Below, in pieces: positions 1 to 9,155 of a DNA stretch of 64,000 nucleotides. The translations under genes were made by a program, and so were the position numbers. This DNA is from Oscillatoria sp. FACHB-1407. GTDB lineage: Bacteria > Cyanobacteriota > Cyanobacteriia > Elainellales > Elainellaceae. Each line of letters opens with the position of its first letter. Position 1 is the first letter of the stretch. The notes beneath the pieces were generated by a model. It was given only the letters and a program-made list of their open reading frames with translations. It was not told where the DNA came from and made no database searches. Location of the stretch: assembly GCF_014697545.1 (NCBI RefSeq), contig NZ_JACJSA010000004.1, forward strand, positions 1-64,000, given 5' to 3'.

Positions 1-57
1 TTTTGAAAGGGGTGAAGGGGTGAAACCCCTTCTTGGGGGCGAAGCCCCCAAACCCCC
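1..57. repeat. GC-rich hairpin repeat, family H, left-edge copy
   Basis: A run of short complementary G and C blocks (GGGGTGAAACCCC, then TTGGGGGCGAAGCCCCCAA) folds into consecutive hairpins. The same architecture recurs at 9076-9130, 14098-14145 and 49434-49489. The copy may begin outside the window. It is non-coding. Confidence 0.55.
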
Positions 58-254
58 TACATTGCAGAACTTTGTGTTCGCAACACTAGTCTGCTCAACC
101 CGCCCGTATATGTTGCGGATTCTCATAAATCCACGATCCTTAGCTCGTGCGCCCTGGTTGAACCTGTCTTGAGGATAGGTCGTGTTTTCTGTAATTGCCT
201 GAGTGGTCGTGGTAGTAGCCAAAAGCAATCCAACGTATTGGATGGTCATCATTT

Positions 255-1220
255 ATGTTGATGTTATCGGTAAGCCCCTACGCCGGAGACACTGATTTAC
301 AGGCGATCGCAGACTTGCTCAATTACTGTGCAACGGTCGATCAGCTTGATCAGTACTCCACTCCCGCTGAGTTGCAGCTTGAGTTTAACGACCCCCTGTT
401 AGACCAGAGTCGCGACTTGCAGCTATGGCGTGATACAACAGGTCGATTAATTGGGTTCGCACAAATCTGGATGCCCCAGTCAGTCACAGATGTAGATGGT
501 TGGCTGTGGTTTCGAGTCCACCCAGACGCACGAGGTAGTCAGATCGAAACAGATATGATTGCCTGGGGTGAGCGGCGACTGCGGGAGATCGGACGAAATA
601 AAGGAGTAACAGTTCACTTGCGATCGGGTTGTCGTAGCGACCAGAGTTATGTGATTCAACTCCTGGAAAAATCGGGTTTCTCAGTCGATCGCCAATTTCT
701 CACGATGATGAAGTCGTTGATCCCACCGATTCCGACTCCAAAGATCGTAGAGGGATTTACGCTCCGTCCGTCTCAGGGACGGACTGATGCAACCGCCTGG
801 GTCGAGATGTATAACCAATCCTTTGTCGATCATTGGAACCATCACCCCTTGACTGTCGAGGAGCACTGCTATTGGCTGGAGAATGATCCCAACTATCGCC
901 CAGAACTGGATCTCGTGGCGATCGCCCCCGATGGAACGTTTGCGGCATTTTGTTCCTGTCACATTGATCGCGAGTACAACAGTCATCACGGTTGTAATGA
1001 AGGGTGGATTGGTCGGTTGGGAACTCGGCGAGGCTTTCGCCGTATGGGGTTAGGGCGCGCCATGTTGCTAGCGGGAATGCAGCGACTTTGGGAAGCCGGA
1101 ATTGACACCGTAAAATTGGGGGTCGATACACAAAACCCTAACCAGGCGTTGCATCTGTATGAGTCGGTTGGGTTTCGACAGCTACACATGCGGTTGTCCT
1201 ATGTCAAACCGTTAACTTAA
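255..1220 (+). CDS. GNAT family N-acetyltransferase (two-domain)
   Basis: The protein is 321 residues long, about twice the size of a single GNAT domain. The C-terminal half carries the acetyl-CoA-binding motif A (RRMGLGRAML, about residues 261-270) followed by a typical closing segment (NPNQALHLYESVGFR). The N-terminal half looks like a second, weaker GNAT fold, with LIGFAQIWMPQ as a central strand and a C-terminal SGF motif near residue 140. Tandem GNAT proteins of this type acylate small molecules or peptides; the substrate cannot be told from sequence. ATG 255 is used; an in-frame ATG at 261 is an alternative. The gene stands alone and converges on ndhJ across a repeat and a hairpin terminator. 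Confidence 0.85.
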   Translation: MLMLSVSPYAGDTDLQAIADLLNYCATVDQLDQYSTPAELQLEFNDPLLDQSRDLQLWRDTTGRLIGFAQIWMPQSVTDVDGWLWFRVHPDARGSQIETDMIAWGERRLREIGRNKGVTVHLRSGCRSDQSYVIQLLEKSGFSVDRQFLTMMKSLIPPIPTPKIVEGFTLRPSQGRTDATAWVEMYNQSFVDHWNHHPLTVEEHCYWLENDPNYRPELDLVAIAPDGTFAAFCSCHIDREYNSHHGCNEGWIGRLGTRRGFRRMGLGRAMLLAGMQRLWEAGIDTVKLGVDTQNPNQALHLYESVGFRQLHMRLSYVKPLT

Positions 1221-1223
1221 GAC

Positions 1224-1390
1224 AACGTCAGTTCGGTTTAAGAGCCCGGCGAATGAATTTGCGGCTACTAGAGCGAAGTTTGCCGACGCGGACTCCGGAA
1301 AAGGCAGGATTTGACGAACCGACGCAGGTCGGCTTTGCTCCGATAGCGGCGGTTTTAATCGCCGAAATCCTTATCCCGAATTCACGTTAA
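1224..1390. repeat. MITE-like repeat, family A, full copy
   Basis: This is a 167-bp non-coding element, nearly identical to 49225-49390. It has imperfect terminal inverted repeats (AACGTCAGTTCGG at the left, CGAATTCACGTT at the right) and a string of internal palindromes (GCGAATGAATTTGC, GCCGACGCGGAC, GACGAACCGACGCAGGTC, GGCGGTTTTAATCGCC). It carries no transposase. Related fragments lie at 16376-16530, 18805-18872 and 21293-21425. Confidence 0.7.
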
Positions 1391-1393
1391 AAC

Positions 1394-1426
1394 AAATCCC
1401 CGAGCTTTCAACAAGTCGGGGATTTT
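1394..1426. terminator. Bidirectional hairpin terminator between GNAT gene and ndhJ
   Basis: The stem AAATCCCCG (plus CTT after one mismatch) pairs with AAG and CGGGGATTT across a 5-base loop. On the minus strand it is followed by TTTGTTTT, and on the plus strand by TTTT. It sits between convergent genes and probably ends both ndhCKJ and GNAT transcripts. Confidence 0.7.
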
Positions 1427-1445
1427 GAGCAGTATGCGAGACAGT

Positions 1446-1985
1446 TTAGTAAGCGTCTTGTAGCTCGTAAAAGTCTGGAGAGATGTAGTCTTTGCGGAGT
1501 GGATAGCCAACCCAATCTTCTGGCATCAGAATACGTTTGAGGTTGGGATGCCCTTCGTAGACGATCCCGTACATATCGTAGCTCTCACGTTCTTGCCAGT
1601 CTGCCGCTTTCCAGATCCAGTAGACCGAAGGAACACGCGGGTCTTCACGGGGTAAGAAAACCTTGATCCGAACTTCCTCAGGGCGATCGGCATTGTCGCT
1701 GACCTTGGTCAGGTGATAGATGCTAACCAATTCAGCACCTGGTCCAACGTCATAGGCAGCCTGACACTGCAAATAGTTGAAACCGTAGGCGTAAAGAGCG
1801 GTTGCAAACGGGATCAAGAAGTCGCGATCGACCTTCAACACCTCGATGCCACTGTGATCGAGTTCCAAAAATTCGTGCTCAAAACCATTTTCAGTGAGCC
1901 AACGGGAGGTTTTGCCTGCTTCAACGACCCCTGTACCCCCACTGGGTGCGAGAGACGATTCTTGATTTGAGGTTTCTTCAGCCAC
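1446..1985 (-). CDS. ndhJ: NAD(P)H-quinone oxidoreductase subunit J
   Basis: NdhJ is the 30-kDa-type (NuoC-like) subunit of the hydrophilic arm of cyanobacterial NDH-1. This complex takes electrons from ferredoxin to plastoquinone in cyclic and respiratory flow at the thylakoid. The 179-residue length is normal. The C-terminal signature of the family is visible ([34 protein letters not shown] and onward to [18 protein letters not shown]). The chosen start is a GTG at 1985, eight bases upstream of the ndhK stop, so the genes overlap and are probably translationally coupled. It is the last gene of ndhC-ndhK-ndhJ. The first 30 residues are Ser/Gly/Glu-rich and less conserved. Confidence 0.97.
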   Translation of the reverse strand: MAEETSNQESSLAPSGGTGVVEAGKTSRWLTENGFEHEFLELDHSGIEVLKVDRDFLIPFATALYAYGFNYLQCQAAYDVGPGAELVSIYHLTKVSDNADRPEEVRIKVFLPREDPRVPSVYWIWKAADWQERESYDMYGIVYEGHPNLKRILMPEDWVGYPLRKDYISPDFYELQDAY

Positions 1986-2700
1986 GATCGACAGCCTCCT
2001 TCGTGCGAGTTTCTTCTAATGCGGGAGAAACAGGTAGACCCATTGCCTCCATCAGTTCTTTGGGAGGTGCCTGACGAGTTTCGGACTGTAAGTATTTGCC
2101 TGTCAGAATGTCTGGGGTGGGGGTCAGCTTGTGCGATCGCGTGTAATACCGATGCGTTTGTCCAAACGAGCCACGTTCTTGAACAGCCTCATTCGAAATT
2201 TTCTTCCGCAACTTGACAATGGCATCAATGATGGCTTCTGGGCGAGGGGGACAACCGGGAATGTAGACATCAACCGGGATTAGTTTGTCTACCCCACGTA
2301 CAGCAGTTGGGGAATCTGAGCTAAACATACCGCCTGTAATGGTGCAGGCTCCCATTGCAATAACGTATTTCGGATCCGGCATCTGCTCATACAACCGCAC
2401 CAGAGCTGGAGCCATTTTCATGGTGATCGTGCCTGCGGTGATGATTAGATCAGCTTGACGAGGGCTGGATCGGGGAATCAGACCAAAGCGATCGAAGTCA
2501 AAGCGAGAGCCGATCAGGGCTGCAAACTCAATGAAGCAGCAGGCAGTTCCATACAACAGAGGCCAGAGGCTGGAGAGACGTGCCCAGTTATGCAAGTCAT
2601 CAACGGTTGTCAGGATGACGTTTTCTGACAAATCTTGAGTGACCTCAGGTCGCCCTATTGGACTAATAATGCCATCTTGAGTAACGGGGTTCATGACCAT
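1978..2700 (-). CDS. ndhK: NAD(P)H-quinone oxidoreductase subunit K
   Basis: NdhK is the PSST/NuoB-type subunit, which binds the iron-sulfur cluster next to the quinone site of NDH-1. Cluster ligands are visible: the adjacent cysteines of [11 protein letters not shown], the cysteine of [11 protein letters not shown], and that of [11 protein letters not shown]. The reading frame is open from 2721, but the start at 2700 (MVMNPVTQ) is preferred. An AAAGGAG Shine-Dalgarno lies 7 bases before it, and the 2721 start would bury that site and overlap ndhC by 31 bases. ATG 2694 overlaps the ndhC stop as ATGA and is a second possibility. The start at 2700 gives 240 residues. It is the middle gene of the ndhCKJ operon. 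Confidence 0.97.
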   Translation of the reverse strand: MVMNPVTQDGIISPIGRPEVTQDLSENVILTTVDDLHNWARLSSLWPLLYGTACCFIEFAALIGSRFDFDRFGLIPRSSPRQADLIITAGTITMKMAPALVRLYEQMPDPKYVIAMGACTITGGMFSSDSPTAVRGVDKLIPVDVYIPGCPPRPEAIIDAIVKLRKKISNEAVQERGSFGQTHRYYTRSHKLTPTPDILTGKYLQSETRQAPPKELMEAMGLPVSPALEETRTKEAVDRG

Positions 2701-3053
2701 TCCAAGGCTCCTTTCCGCCAAGCGTAAACAAGACCGACGACCAAAATTGCGATAAAGATCAGGGCTTCAATAAACGCCAACAACCCCAACTGGTTGAAGG
2801 CAACTGCCCAGGGATAAAGAAACACGGTTTCTACGTCGAAGATGACGAAAACCAGAGCAAACATATAGTAGCGAATGTTGAACTGAATCCAAGCCCCGCC
2901 AATGGGTTCCATTCCCGATTCGTAGGTCAAGCGTCGCTCTACTCCTTTGCGATGGGGAGATAGGAGGTAAGCCGTGCCCAGGGCTAAAACGGGAACTAGG
3001 GCGCAGATCAGTAGAAAGCCTAAAAGGTATTCGTAGCCGCTAAGAACAAACAC
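2691..3053 (-). CDS. ndhC: NAD(P)H-quinone oxidoreductase subunit 3 (C)
   Basis: NdhC is a small membrane subunit (NuoA-like) of the NDH-1 proton-pumping arm in the thylakoid membrane. It has 120 residues with three hydrophobic helices (about 8-30, 65-85 and 93-113). The family signatures [20 protein letters not shown] and [15 protein letters not shown] are intact, including the acidic residues at the quinone-site loop. Translation starts at a GTG at 3053 ([13 protein letters not shown]), which matches the usual N-terminus of the family. It is the promoter-proximal gene of ndhCKJ. The promoter should lie in the 132-bp gap to the TamB-like gene. Confidence 0.97.
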   Translation of the reverse strand: MFVLSGYEYLLGFLLICALVPVLALGTAYLLSPHRKGVERRLTYESGMEPIGGAWIQFNIRYYMFALVFVIFDVETVFLYPWAVAFNQLGLLAFIEALIFIAILVVGLVYAWRKGALEWS

Positions 3054-3185
3054 AGTTATGTCGCCGCTTGAAGGTGGTTAAATCGTAAATCGTAGTCAAA
3101 CCTCTAATAATGTTACTCTTTTTTCACACTATCTGAAAATGCTGGATATTGAAGTCGCTCAGGTGAGTCCATAGAGCCGGATCTA

Positions 3186-6100
3186 TTAGAACCGTCTTTC
3201 AAACTCCAGTACGGCGCGATTGTCACCGGAGAGGTTAGTAGAACCCCGCAATAAAAATTCTTCGCTGAGGCGATAACGTACGTTAAATTGGGTTGGAACG
3301 TCTCCCGTCAAGATCTGAACGACCGATGTGGAGAGATTATCGGTGATATCTACTCCAAGCTCGGCTGCCAGACCAAAGGTTGAGGCTTGATCTTCATCAA
3401 CGGTAGTCGTGGGAAAGAGGCGGAATTCGCTTAAGCCAAGGGCATTGCCAACAATGTTTTGCACGTTAGTGAGCAGGGCTGATCCTGCCAGGTTGGCGAT
3501 CGCCAGGGTGCTATCTCCCTGTCCCAGTGTGTTGATAAAACTACCACCCAACAGTGCAATGATTTCGTTTTCGCTGCGTCGGGGGCTACTGGTGAGTTCC
3601 AAATTATCAAACAGCTCGCTCGCTTGTCCACGAACACTCGCTTGCACTCTGACGGTTTGAAATGCCCCGAAATCTCCTACTGGGACATCGGCGATTTCGG
3701 ATTGAGCATAGGGAGCGGCTGTTTGGAAGACGGCTGGGGCACGGGTCACTTCGATGACCGAGGTGCTGAGGCGGACATCAATAAACGGGTCAAGACCCTG
3801 ACTGGGGTTAAAAATGGCTCGGCTATCGTATCCACGCGCCAGATTAAACTGCGTTGTAAATAAGTTGACCTGTCCGCTCCGCAGGCGAATGACCCCTTTA
3901 GGACGTAGATCTCCAACGGTGCCGTTGATCAAAAGATCGCCAGCTGCCACAAAATTCAGAATGGGTTCACGGGTAATCAACAAGCGATCGCCAAGGGTTA
4001 ACCGCAAATTATTTAATTGCGGAGGAACGGTTGCCAGTCCCTGATTTGTCTCTGATGGGGATGCAGTATCAGAGGGGACAGCTGCTTGTGAGTTGTCAGG
4101 TAAGAAGACACGCCCATCACTGAGGGTAATGTTGCCACCGATGCGAGGTGCTAGAGCTGTTCCTGTGAGAATAACTTGCCCATTAACACCCCCGTCATAG
4201 ATGCCCTTAAGATTGAGTTCTAAACCTGTAAGGCTAACGGTGAGGGGTTGTGGCGGAGCAGGTCCATCGGCTGGAGGGTTAGAGCTAATGGGTCTAAAGA
4301 TAGGTAACACCCCTTCTGCCAGAACTTGCCCATCACTGAACTGCCCCCGTAAGGTTTCGACTTGAATGCGATCGGTATCAAATACGATCGTGCCATTGAC
4401 ATTGGTTAGCGGTTCTGGCAACGCCTGTGCTGAAAACTGAGCGTTGGTGAAAATAGCGATTCCTCTGGCTCGGGGTTGAGAAAGGGTGCCATCAACCCGG
4501 AGTTCTACGTCTCCTCCTCCTCCATCCCACACCAACTGACGGCGAGTGAGTAGGTTCAACAGAGCGAGTCCTTCATCCTCAACATCGACATTTAACTCGA
4601 TGTTCTCACCGGGATTAATGCTCTCGTCTATGAACGCAAAGCGGTAGGGAATGCTGCCACTAAAGGTTAGCGGTTGCGGTTCTTCGACCACGACTCTGCC
4701 ATCAAAGCGCAATCGGGCATTGTTATAGCCGAATAGGGTGCTTGCCTCTTGTACAGTTGTGCGGTTGAGGGTTGCGTCAGTGACTCTGATTTCTCCGTCA
4801 ACTTGTGGGTTTTGTTGGCTGCCCGCCAACGTGGCGATCGCATTTAAGTTGCCCGTCAGATCGACGGGTAGCTCAAAGAAGTCGCGCAGTGCTTCCACTG
4901 GAACGTTTTGTGCCTGGAGTTGCCCATTTTGTTGATCACCCCCAATCTGCCCAGAAAAAGCCAGAAAAGCTGAACCGGGTTGGTTGATGCAGGCAGCGGG
5001 GATGGCAGGGGCAGTTGGTTCGCCGCCCGGAGTTACAATGCCTGGAGTTGCATTGCCTGACGTGGCATTGTCTGGAGTTGTGCTAACCGGAGTGGCAGAT
5101 TGGTTTCTGGAGAGGGGATTGATGTTGCGATATCTCAACCCTTGGAGTCGGAAAGGCAGCAGAGTCAGCACTCCGTTAGCCAATTCTCCGTCTACAATGA
5201 CGCAATCAATCCCGTATCGTGTCCACGTCCATTCCTGACCCAAGATATTGAAATCGGCGACTAACCCGGTTTGGGGAGTGCTGGACACAGTAATACTGCC
5301 TGTAAAGGAACCCTGCAAATCCCGCAAGTCGGGCAGATTGGAGGCTGCTTCCTCCGCTTCTTCCTGTTGCTCTAGAAGAGCCACAATTTCAGAATAACGC
5401 CGTAGTTGGTTGAGAATCGTGTCGCCAAAGGTGTCGATCGCCACGGTATCCAGTACCCCGGCCCCATAGGCGGTGGGTGCCTCAATGCCTCGACCCAGAT
5501 CTTCTAACTCAAACCACTGAAATGCGGTCAGAATGTCCTGAATATTGCCATTGGTGATATTGATGGTGCTTTCAAATTGGGGGGCTGCACCGGGTCGAAA
5601 GCGAGTAGTACCAATCTCATAGACACTGTCACCTCGACGAAATTCCCCTCGGTTGATGGTTGCTACCCCATCTTCGTACCGAAACTGCCCGGTGAACTCG
5701 TTGGCTTGTCCACGCACTGTATTGGCGTTGATATATCCCAACGCAGGACGAGCGATCGCCACGGTTCCCACCACGGTTGGGTTGTTGAGGTTTGCCAGAT
5801 TGATGTCAAAGGTGCCATTGGCTAGACCTCGGACTTCGCCAAACCCTGCACCACCACTCAGGTTGAGCGTTTCCAGGGGCAGATTGCGAACGACCACATT
5901 CAGCGTATTGCCTCGCCCAACGCCTTCAGCAAAGAGGTTGCCATCCTCAATGCCGTATTGCTGTGCCACCAGTTCGTTTTCTTGGCGCACCAAGAAGTAG
6001 GTGGGGCGGTTAGTGCCGTCTAACCGGGCGATCAGTTGATCTTCGCTACCTGCCACATTCAGGTTTAACCCACGCCCCCCAGCGTAACTAAACGTCCCTC

Positions 6101-8222
6101 GTAGCGGTGACTCAAATCGTAAATCATTGACTGCTAACTGCTCTAACCCCAACCGTCCATCCACCACCGGAGCCGCCGGAGAGCCTGTCAAGCGACCGTT
6201 AAAGTCGGCTTGTCCTCGCAGTTGAAATTGCTGTGGCACTGGAATTGGCAAATCCGCCACGTTATAGTCTTGCAAATTGACATTGAGGTTTAAGCCAGTC
6301 AGAGCAGGTGCGCCTGCGCCCTGTAATTGCGCCAATAGGAACCCGTCTGCTCGAAAGCCGGGAGCCGTCGCTTGGCGTACTAAGATGCGATCGCCATTCC
6401 AGGTAATGGCAGCGGTCAGGGGTCGTTCTAATAGCGACACCCCTTCTGAAAAGCGCACCTGTCCCTCAGCGCGTACCCCGGCAGGGTTGAGTTGGGCTAA
6501 ACTGCCGGACAAGCGCAAGTCACCGCTAAATAGCCCCCGTAATTCTTGCGAAAACTCATTGAGGCGAATGTTAGCGGCATTGACCACTGCCTGCCACCGT
6601 CCATCAGCGATCTGGGCACTGGCAGTTGCCGTACCACCCGCTATGCTGAGACGAGTATTTTCAAAGCGGGTAATGCCCTGGGTAATGACAATGTCGCCTT
6701 GCCCTGGATAGGTAGCGTTGGGTGCTTGCCATTGCACCGTCGCTTGAAAGTTATCGGTTGGTCCGGTTACCTCAACATCAGCTGCTAGACGACCCAACGT
6801 AATATTTGGGGAATTGACTCCATAAGGACGGGCGATCGCATCTCCCGGTAAGTCTCGCGCTTGAAAGGCAAAGTCCAACCCCCCCTGATCGCCAAAAGCT
6901 AACTGACCTCCCCCCGTGATGCTTCCCCCTTCAGTGGGTGTGACGTTGATCGTCTCAAACGTCAGAGCACGGGGTGTGAGATTAAATCGTGTCTGTACAT
7001 CTGAAACGTTGATGCGATCGACTCGTACGATGCCATTGTTGGAGGCAGTCCCGGTGATCAGGGGTTCATTTAGTGCTCCGGTTAAACGCAAGTCTGCATT
7101 CAAAGCACCGCTAGCGGGAATAGGCAGATTGAGATCAAAAGTTTTGAGCAGATCATTGACTGAAACCGATCGCACTCGTGCTGCCAGATTGTAGCCGTTC
7201 TGGATGTGCAGAGTGCCACTGGCTTCTGCTGGAATCAGTCCATATCGTGCCCGTACATTCTCCAGAGCGATCACCTGCCCATCAAACCGCAGTTGCCCGT
7301 TTGCCTGGGTAAAGCGATTTGGCACATTCACAATAATGGCACTGACATCTTGAAACCGAGCCACACCCTGAAAAGCGAGCGGTTCATCGGGCAGCAGTCG
7401 TACCTCTAAGTTAGCTGCCAACCGTCCTTCCTGCAAAATTAACGGTAGGGGCAATAGAGAACTGGCATCTGCCGCAGACAAATTCTGTCCCATCACCACC
7501 AAATTGGTCTGCTCAGTGTTGAGATTCGCCTCTCCCCGCAGCCGCAAATCTCCGCCTGTCAGCAAGCCAGTGGTGATGTCAAAGGCAACTCGTCTGTTGC
7601 GTTCGCTAAAGTTTGCCCCACCGTTGACCCCTTGCAAGGTGACCTGGCGTTTTGTTGTTTCTTCAAAACCAGCGGGTTCTCCTGACTCAGCCGTCAACTG
7701 TGGAGCAGGTTCTAATACCACCGTCCCATTCTGAATCCGAACCACATTCAGTTCGGTTCTGATGAACCCTTCTCCTTCCTCGGCTTGCAGTTGGGTGGTG
7801 ATCCAGGCTCCCTCTTCATCCTGGTCAACAAAGATCACTGGATTTATCAGATTGAGACTGAGGCGCAAAGTCCGCGTCCAGAGCAGTTCCAGCAAGTTGA
7901 ATTCGACCTCAATGGCTTCCAGAGTCACTTCGTCGCGATCGGTCGCGGTGGGTGGCAACTCCGACGGTCCAAACACCAACCCCCCCAAAGAAACCTGTTC
8001 CACTTCCCCCAGATTGATAGGACGATTGAGAGTTTGCCCCAAGTTTTGTTCAATTAGGGGAGCTAAATCGTTATTGATAAATAGCCATGCTTGACGGGCA
8101 CCAATCACGCCACCGACAAAAGCAACGGCACCGACCCCCAGCCCAACCCGAACCCAAAGTCTGCGTCGATGGCGGTTAGCTGTGGGTCTGGGTTCTCCCT
8201 CTGGGGTTGGAGAATTGGTCAT
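3186..8222 (-). CDS. tamB: TamB/TIC236-like translocation and assembly module protein
   Basis: This 1678-residue protein resembles bacterial TamB and plant TIC236, which bridge the inner membrane to the outer-membrane Omp85 protein and support outer-membrane insertion or lipid transfer. An N-terminal membrane anchor (about residues 24-46) follows a basic stretch. The rest is a very long series of beta-strand repeats (GxLRLxG, LxNVxGxxxF, VxVxGxL and similar). The C-terminal DUF490/TamB domain (about 1370-1678) ends in GSTNLSGDNRAVLEFERRF. A low-complexity Thr/Pro segment lies near residues 1000-1075, where the family often has a disordered linker. It is monocistronic and read away from the DUF3110 gene. 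The start is ATG 8222. Whether it works in envelope biogenesis or lipid transport here is inferred from the family. Confidence 0.9.
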   Translation of the reverse strand: MTNSPTPEGEPRPTANRHRRRLWVRVGLGVGAVAFVGGVIGARQAWLFINNDLAPLIEQNLGQTLNRPINLGEVEQVSLGGLVFGPSELPPTATDRDEVTLEAIEVEFNLLELLWTRTLRLSLNLINPVIFVDQDEEGAWITTQLQAEEGEGFIRTELNVVRIQNGTVVLEPAPQLTAESGEPAGFEETTKRQVTLQGVNGGANFSERNRRVAFDITTGLLTGGDLRLRGEANLNTEQTNLVVMGQNLSAADASSLLPLPLILQEGRLAANLEVRLLPDEPLAFQGVARFQDVSAIIVNVPNRFTQANGQLRFDGQVIALENVRARYGLIPAEASGTLHIQNGYNLAARVRSVSVNDLLKTFDLNLPIPASGALNADLRLTGALNEPLITGTASNNGIVRVDRINVSDVQTRFNLTPRALTFETINVTPTEGGSITGGGQLAFGDQGGLDFAFQARDLPGDAIARPYGVNSPNITLGRLAADVEVTGPTDNFQATVQWQAPNATYPGQGDIVITQGITRFENTRLSIAGGTATASAQIADGRWQAVVNAANIRLNEFSQELRGLFSGDLRLSGSLAQLNPAGVRAEGQVRFSEGVSLLERPLTAAITWNGDRILVRQATAPGFRADGFLLAQLQGAGAPALTGLNLNVNLQDYNVADLPIPVPQQFQLRGQADFNGRLTGSPAAPVVDGRLGLEQLAVNDLRFESPLRGTFSYAGGRGLNLNVAGSEDQLIARLDGTNRPTYFLVRQENELVAQQYGIEDGNLFAEGVGRGNTLNVVVRNLPLETLNLSGGAGFGEVRGLANGTFDINLANLNNPTVVGTVAIARPALGYINANTVRGQANEFTGQFRYEDGVATINRGEFRRGDSVYEIGTTRFRPGAAPQFESTINITNGNIQDILTAFQWFELEDLGRGIEAPTAYGAGVLDTVAIDTFGDTILNQLRRYSEIVALLEQQEEAEEAASNLPDLRDLQGSFTGSITVSSTPQTGLVADFNILGQEWTWTRYGIDCVIVDGELANGVLTLLPFRLQGLRYRNINPLSRNQSATPVSTTPDNATSGNATPGIVTPGGEPTAPAIPAACINQPGSAFLAFSGQIGGDQQNGQLQAQNVPVEALRDFFELPVDLTGNLNAIATLAGSQQNPQVDGEIRVTDATLNRTTVQEASTLFGYNNARLRFDGRVVVEEPQPLTFSGSIPYRFAFIDESINPGENIELNVDVEDEGLALLNLLTRRQLVWDGGGGDVELRVDGTLSQPRARGIAIFTNAQFSAQALPEPLTNVNGTIVFDTDRIQVETLRGQFSDGQVLAEGVLPIFRPISSNPPADGPAPPQPLTVSLTGLELNLKGIYDGGVNGQVILTGTALAPRIGGNITLSDGRVFLPDNSQAAVPSDTASPSETNQGLATVPPQLNNLRLTLGDRLLITREPILNFVAAGDLLINGTVGDLRPKGVIRLRSGQVNLFTTQFNLARGYDSRAIFNPSQGLDPFIDVRLSTSVIEVTRAPAVFQTAAPYAQSEIADVPVGDFGAFQTVRVQASVRGQASELFDNLELTSSPRRSENEIIALLGGSFINTLGQGDSTLAIANLAGSALLTNVQNIVGNALGLSEFRLFPTTTVDEDQASTFGLAAELGVDITDNLSTSVVQILTGDVPTQFNVRYRLSEEFLLRGSTNLSGDNRAVLEFERRF

Positions 8223-8386
8223 ACTACCCTCACACTCTCACCGAAAAGACTATAACCGATTAAATTTAGTCTGCTGCAAGCACTTAATGAAGTCAGCATT
8301 TTATATTGAATGATGCGTACCGATCCCCATTAGGATAGACGCAGTACGATTGCTGCAATGTTTCGCGAATTCATAAGTTTTGACCT

Positions 8387-8773
8387 ATGCGTGTGTTTGT
8401 TCTGCTGTTTAATGCCCGAACCGATAATGAGGGAATCCATACGTTAAAAGTGGGCGATCGCAATGTGGTTTTGATGTTTGAAACCGAAGATGATGCCATT
8501 CGCTTTGGTCTGATGCTAGAGGCTCAAGATATGGGTAGCCCTACCGTTGAAGCGTTTGAATCAGAAGAAATCGAAGAGTTTTGTGAAAGTGCCAATTATG
8601 AATGCCAGATTGTACCCGATGGCATGTTGGCTGTGCCTCCTGAAACCAATGTGGAACAAACGGATTGGCAGGCTGACGCAAAGCGATCGCCCCAATCGGA
8701 GCCTGACGAATCATCCGATTTTTCCTCAAATGAGTTGGATGCCATTCGTAAGCGATTAGAAGGGCTACTGTAA
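8387..8773 (+). CDS. DUF3110 domain protein
   Basis: This 128-residue soluble protein matches the cyanobacteria- and plastid-specific DUF3110 family. The diagnostic N-terminus is visible: MRVFVLLFNARTDNEGIHTL, then VVLMFETEDDAIRFGLMLEAQD. The C-terminal 40 residues are Asp/Glu/Ser-rich and end in an ELDAIRKRLEGLL helix. The function of the family is unknown. The small alpha/beta core, about 75 residues, could be a regulatory or protein-interaction domain, but nothing in the sequence proves it. The start is ATG 8387, directly at the conserved N-terminus. The gene is divergent from the TamB-like gene, with 164 bp between the starts that must hold both promoters. Confidence 0.85.
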   Translation: MRVFVLLFNARTDNEGIHTLKVGDRNVVLMFETEDDAIRFGLMLEAQDMGSPTVEAFESEEIEEFCESANYECQIVPDGMLAVPPETNVEQTDWQADAKRSPQSEPDESSDFSSNELDAIRKRLEGLL

Positions 8774-8775
8774 GC

Positions 8776-8907
8776 GGTGTTGCTTAAGAGAGGGATGATT
8801 GTCCTGACGCAGACGTGAGCGAGACGTTCACACTCCCTCCAGGCAAATCGTTCCAACCAGTGCAAGCCTCTTGCTCACAACTCATTTATCCCCAAGTCAG
8901 CAACGTC
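8776..8907. mobile_element. MITE-like element, family B, diverged copy
   Basis: The element begins GGTGTTGCT and ends AGCAACGTC, an imperfect inverted pair. Inside are GTGAGCGAGACGTTCAC and GCAAGCCTCTTGCTCAC, the same internal blocks as in the clean copy at 25455-25578. No target duplication is recognisable here, which fits an older insertion. The rest of the gene-free stretch 8774-9155 holds a family H repeat and nothing else recognised. Confidence 0.5.
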
Positions 8908-9075
8908 GTGTAATCGAAATTGCATCGGATTGCAGATTAAATGAAGATGAGGTGGGTGTCCTCACCCAGTTGGGCTACGTGAGATTCACCTTCATCCTTC
9001 TCCACCGCTTTGTTCCTGTTTTCCTTTTCTCTCTTCATATAGCGATCGTCACATCAGTCAGGACATTGAAAATCG

Positions 9076-9130
9076 AAGGGGTGTGGGGCTGCGCGCCCCT
9101 GGCCAGAGGTTTCACCCCTGCACCCCGTCC
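9076..9130 (+). repeat. GC-rich hairpin repeat, family H
   Basis: AAGGGGTGTGGGG, then CTGCGCGCCCC, then AGAGGTTTCACCCCTGCACCCC forms nested hairpins. It closely matches 49434-49489. Similarity to that copy continues about 20 bases further right, into CTAATC...GCTATA, ending just before the stop of the gene at 9156. Confidence 0.6.
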
Positions 9131-9155
9131 TAATCCAAGTGACTACGGCTATACT

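Noticed and set aside
6277-6711. 144-residue open frame antisense to the TamB-like gene
   Set aside because: It lies fully inside the TamB-like coding region, has Arg/Ser-rich random composition and no ribosome-binding site.
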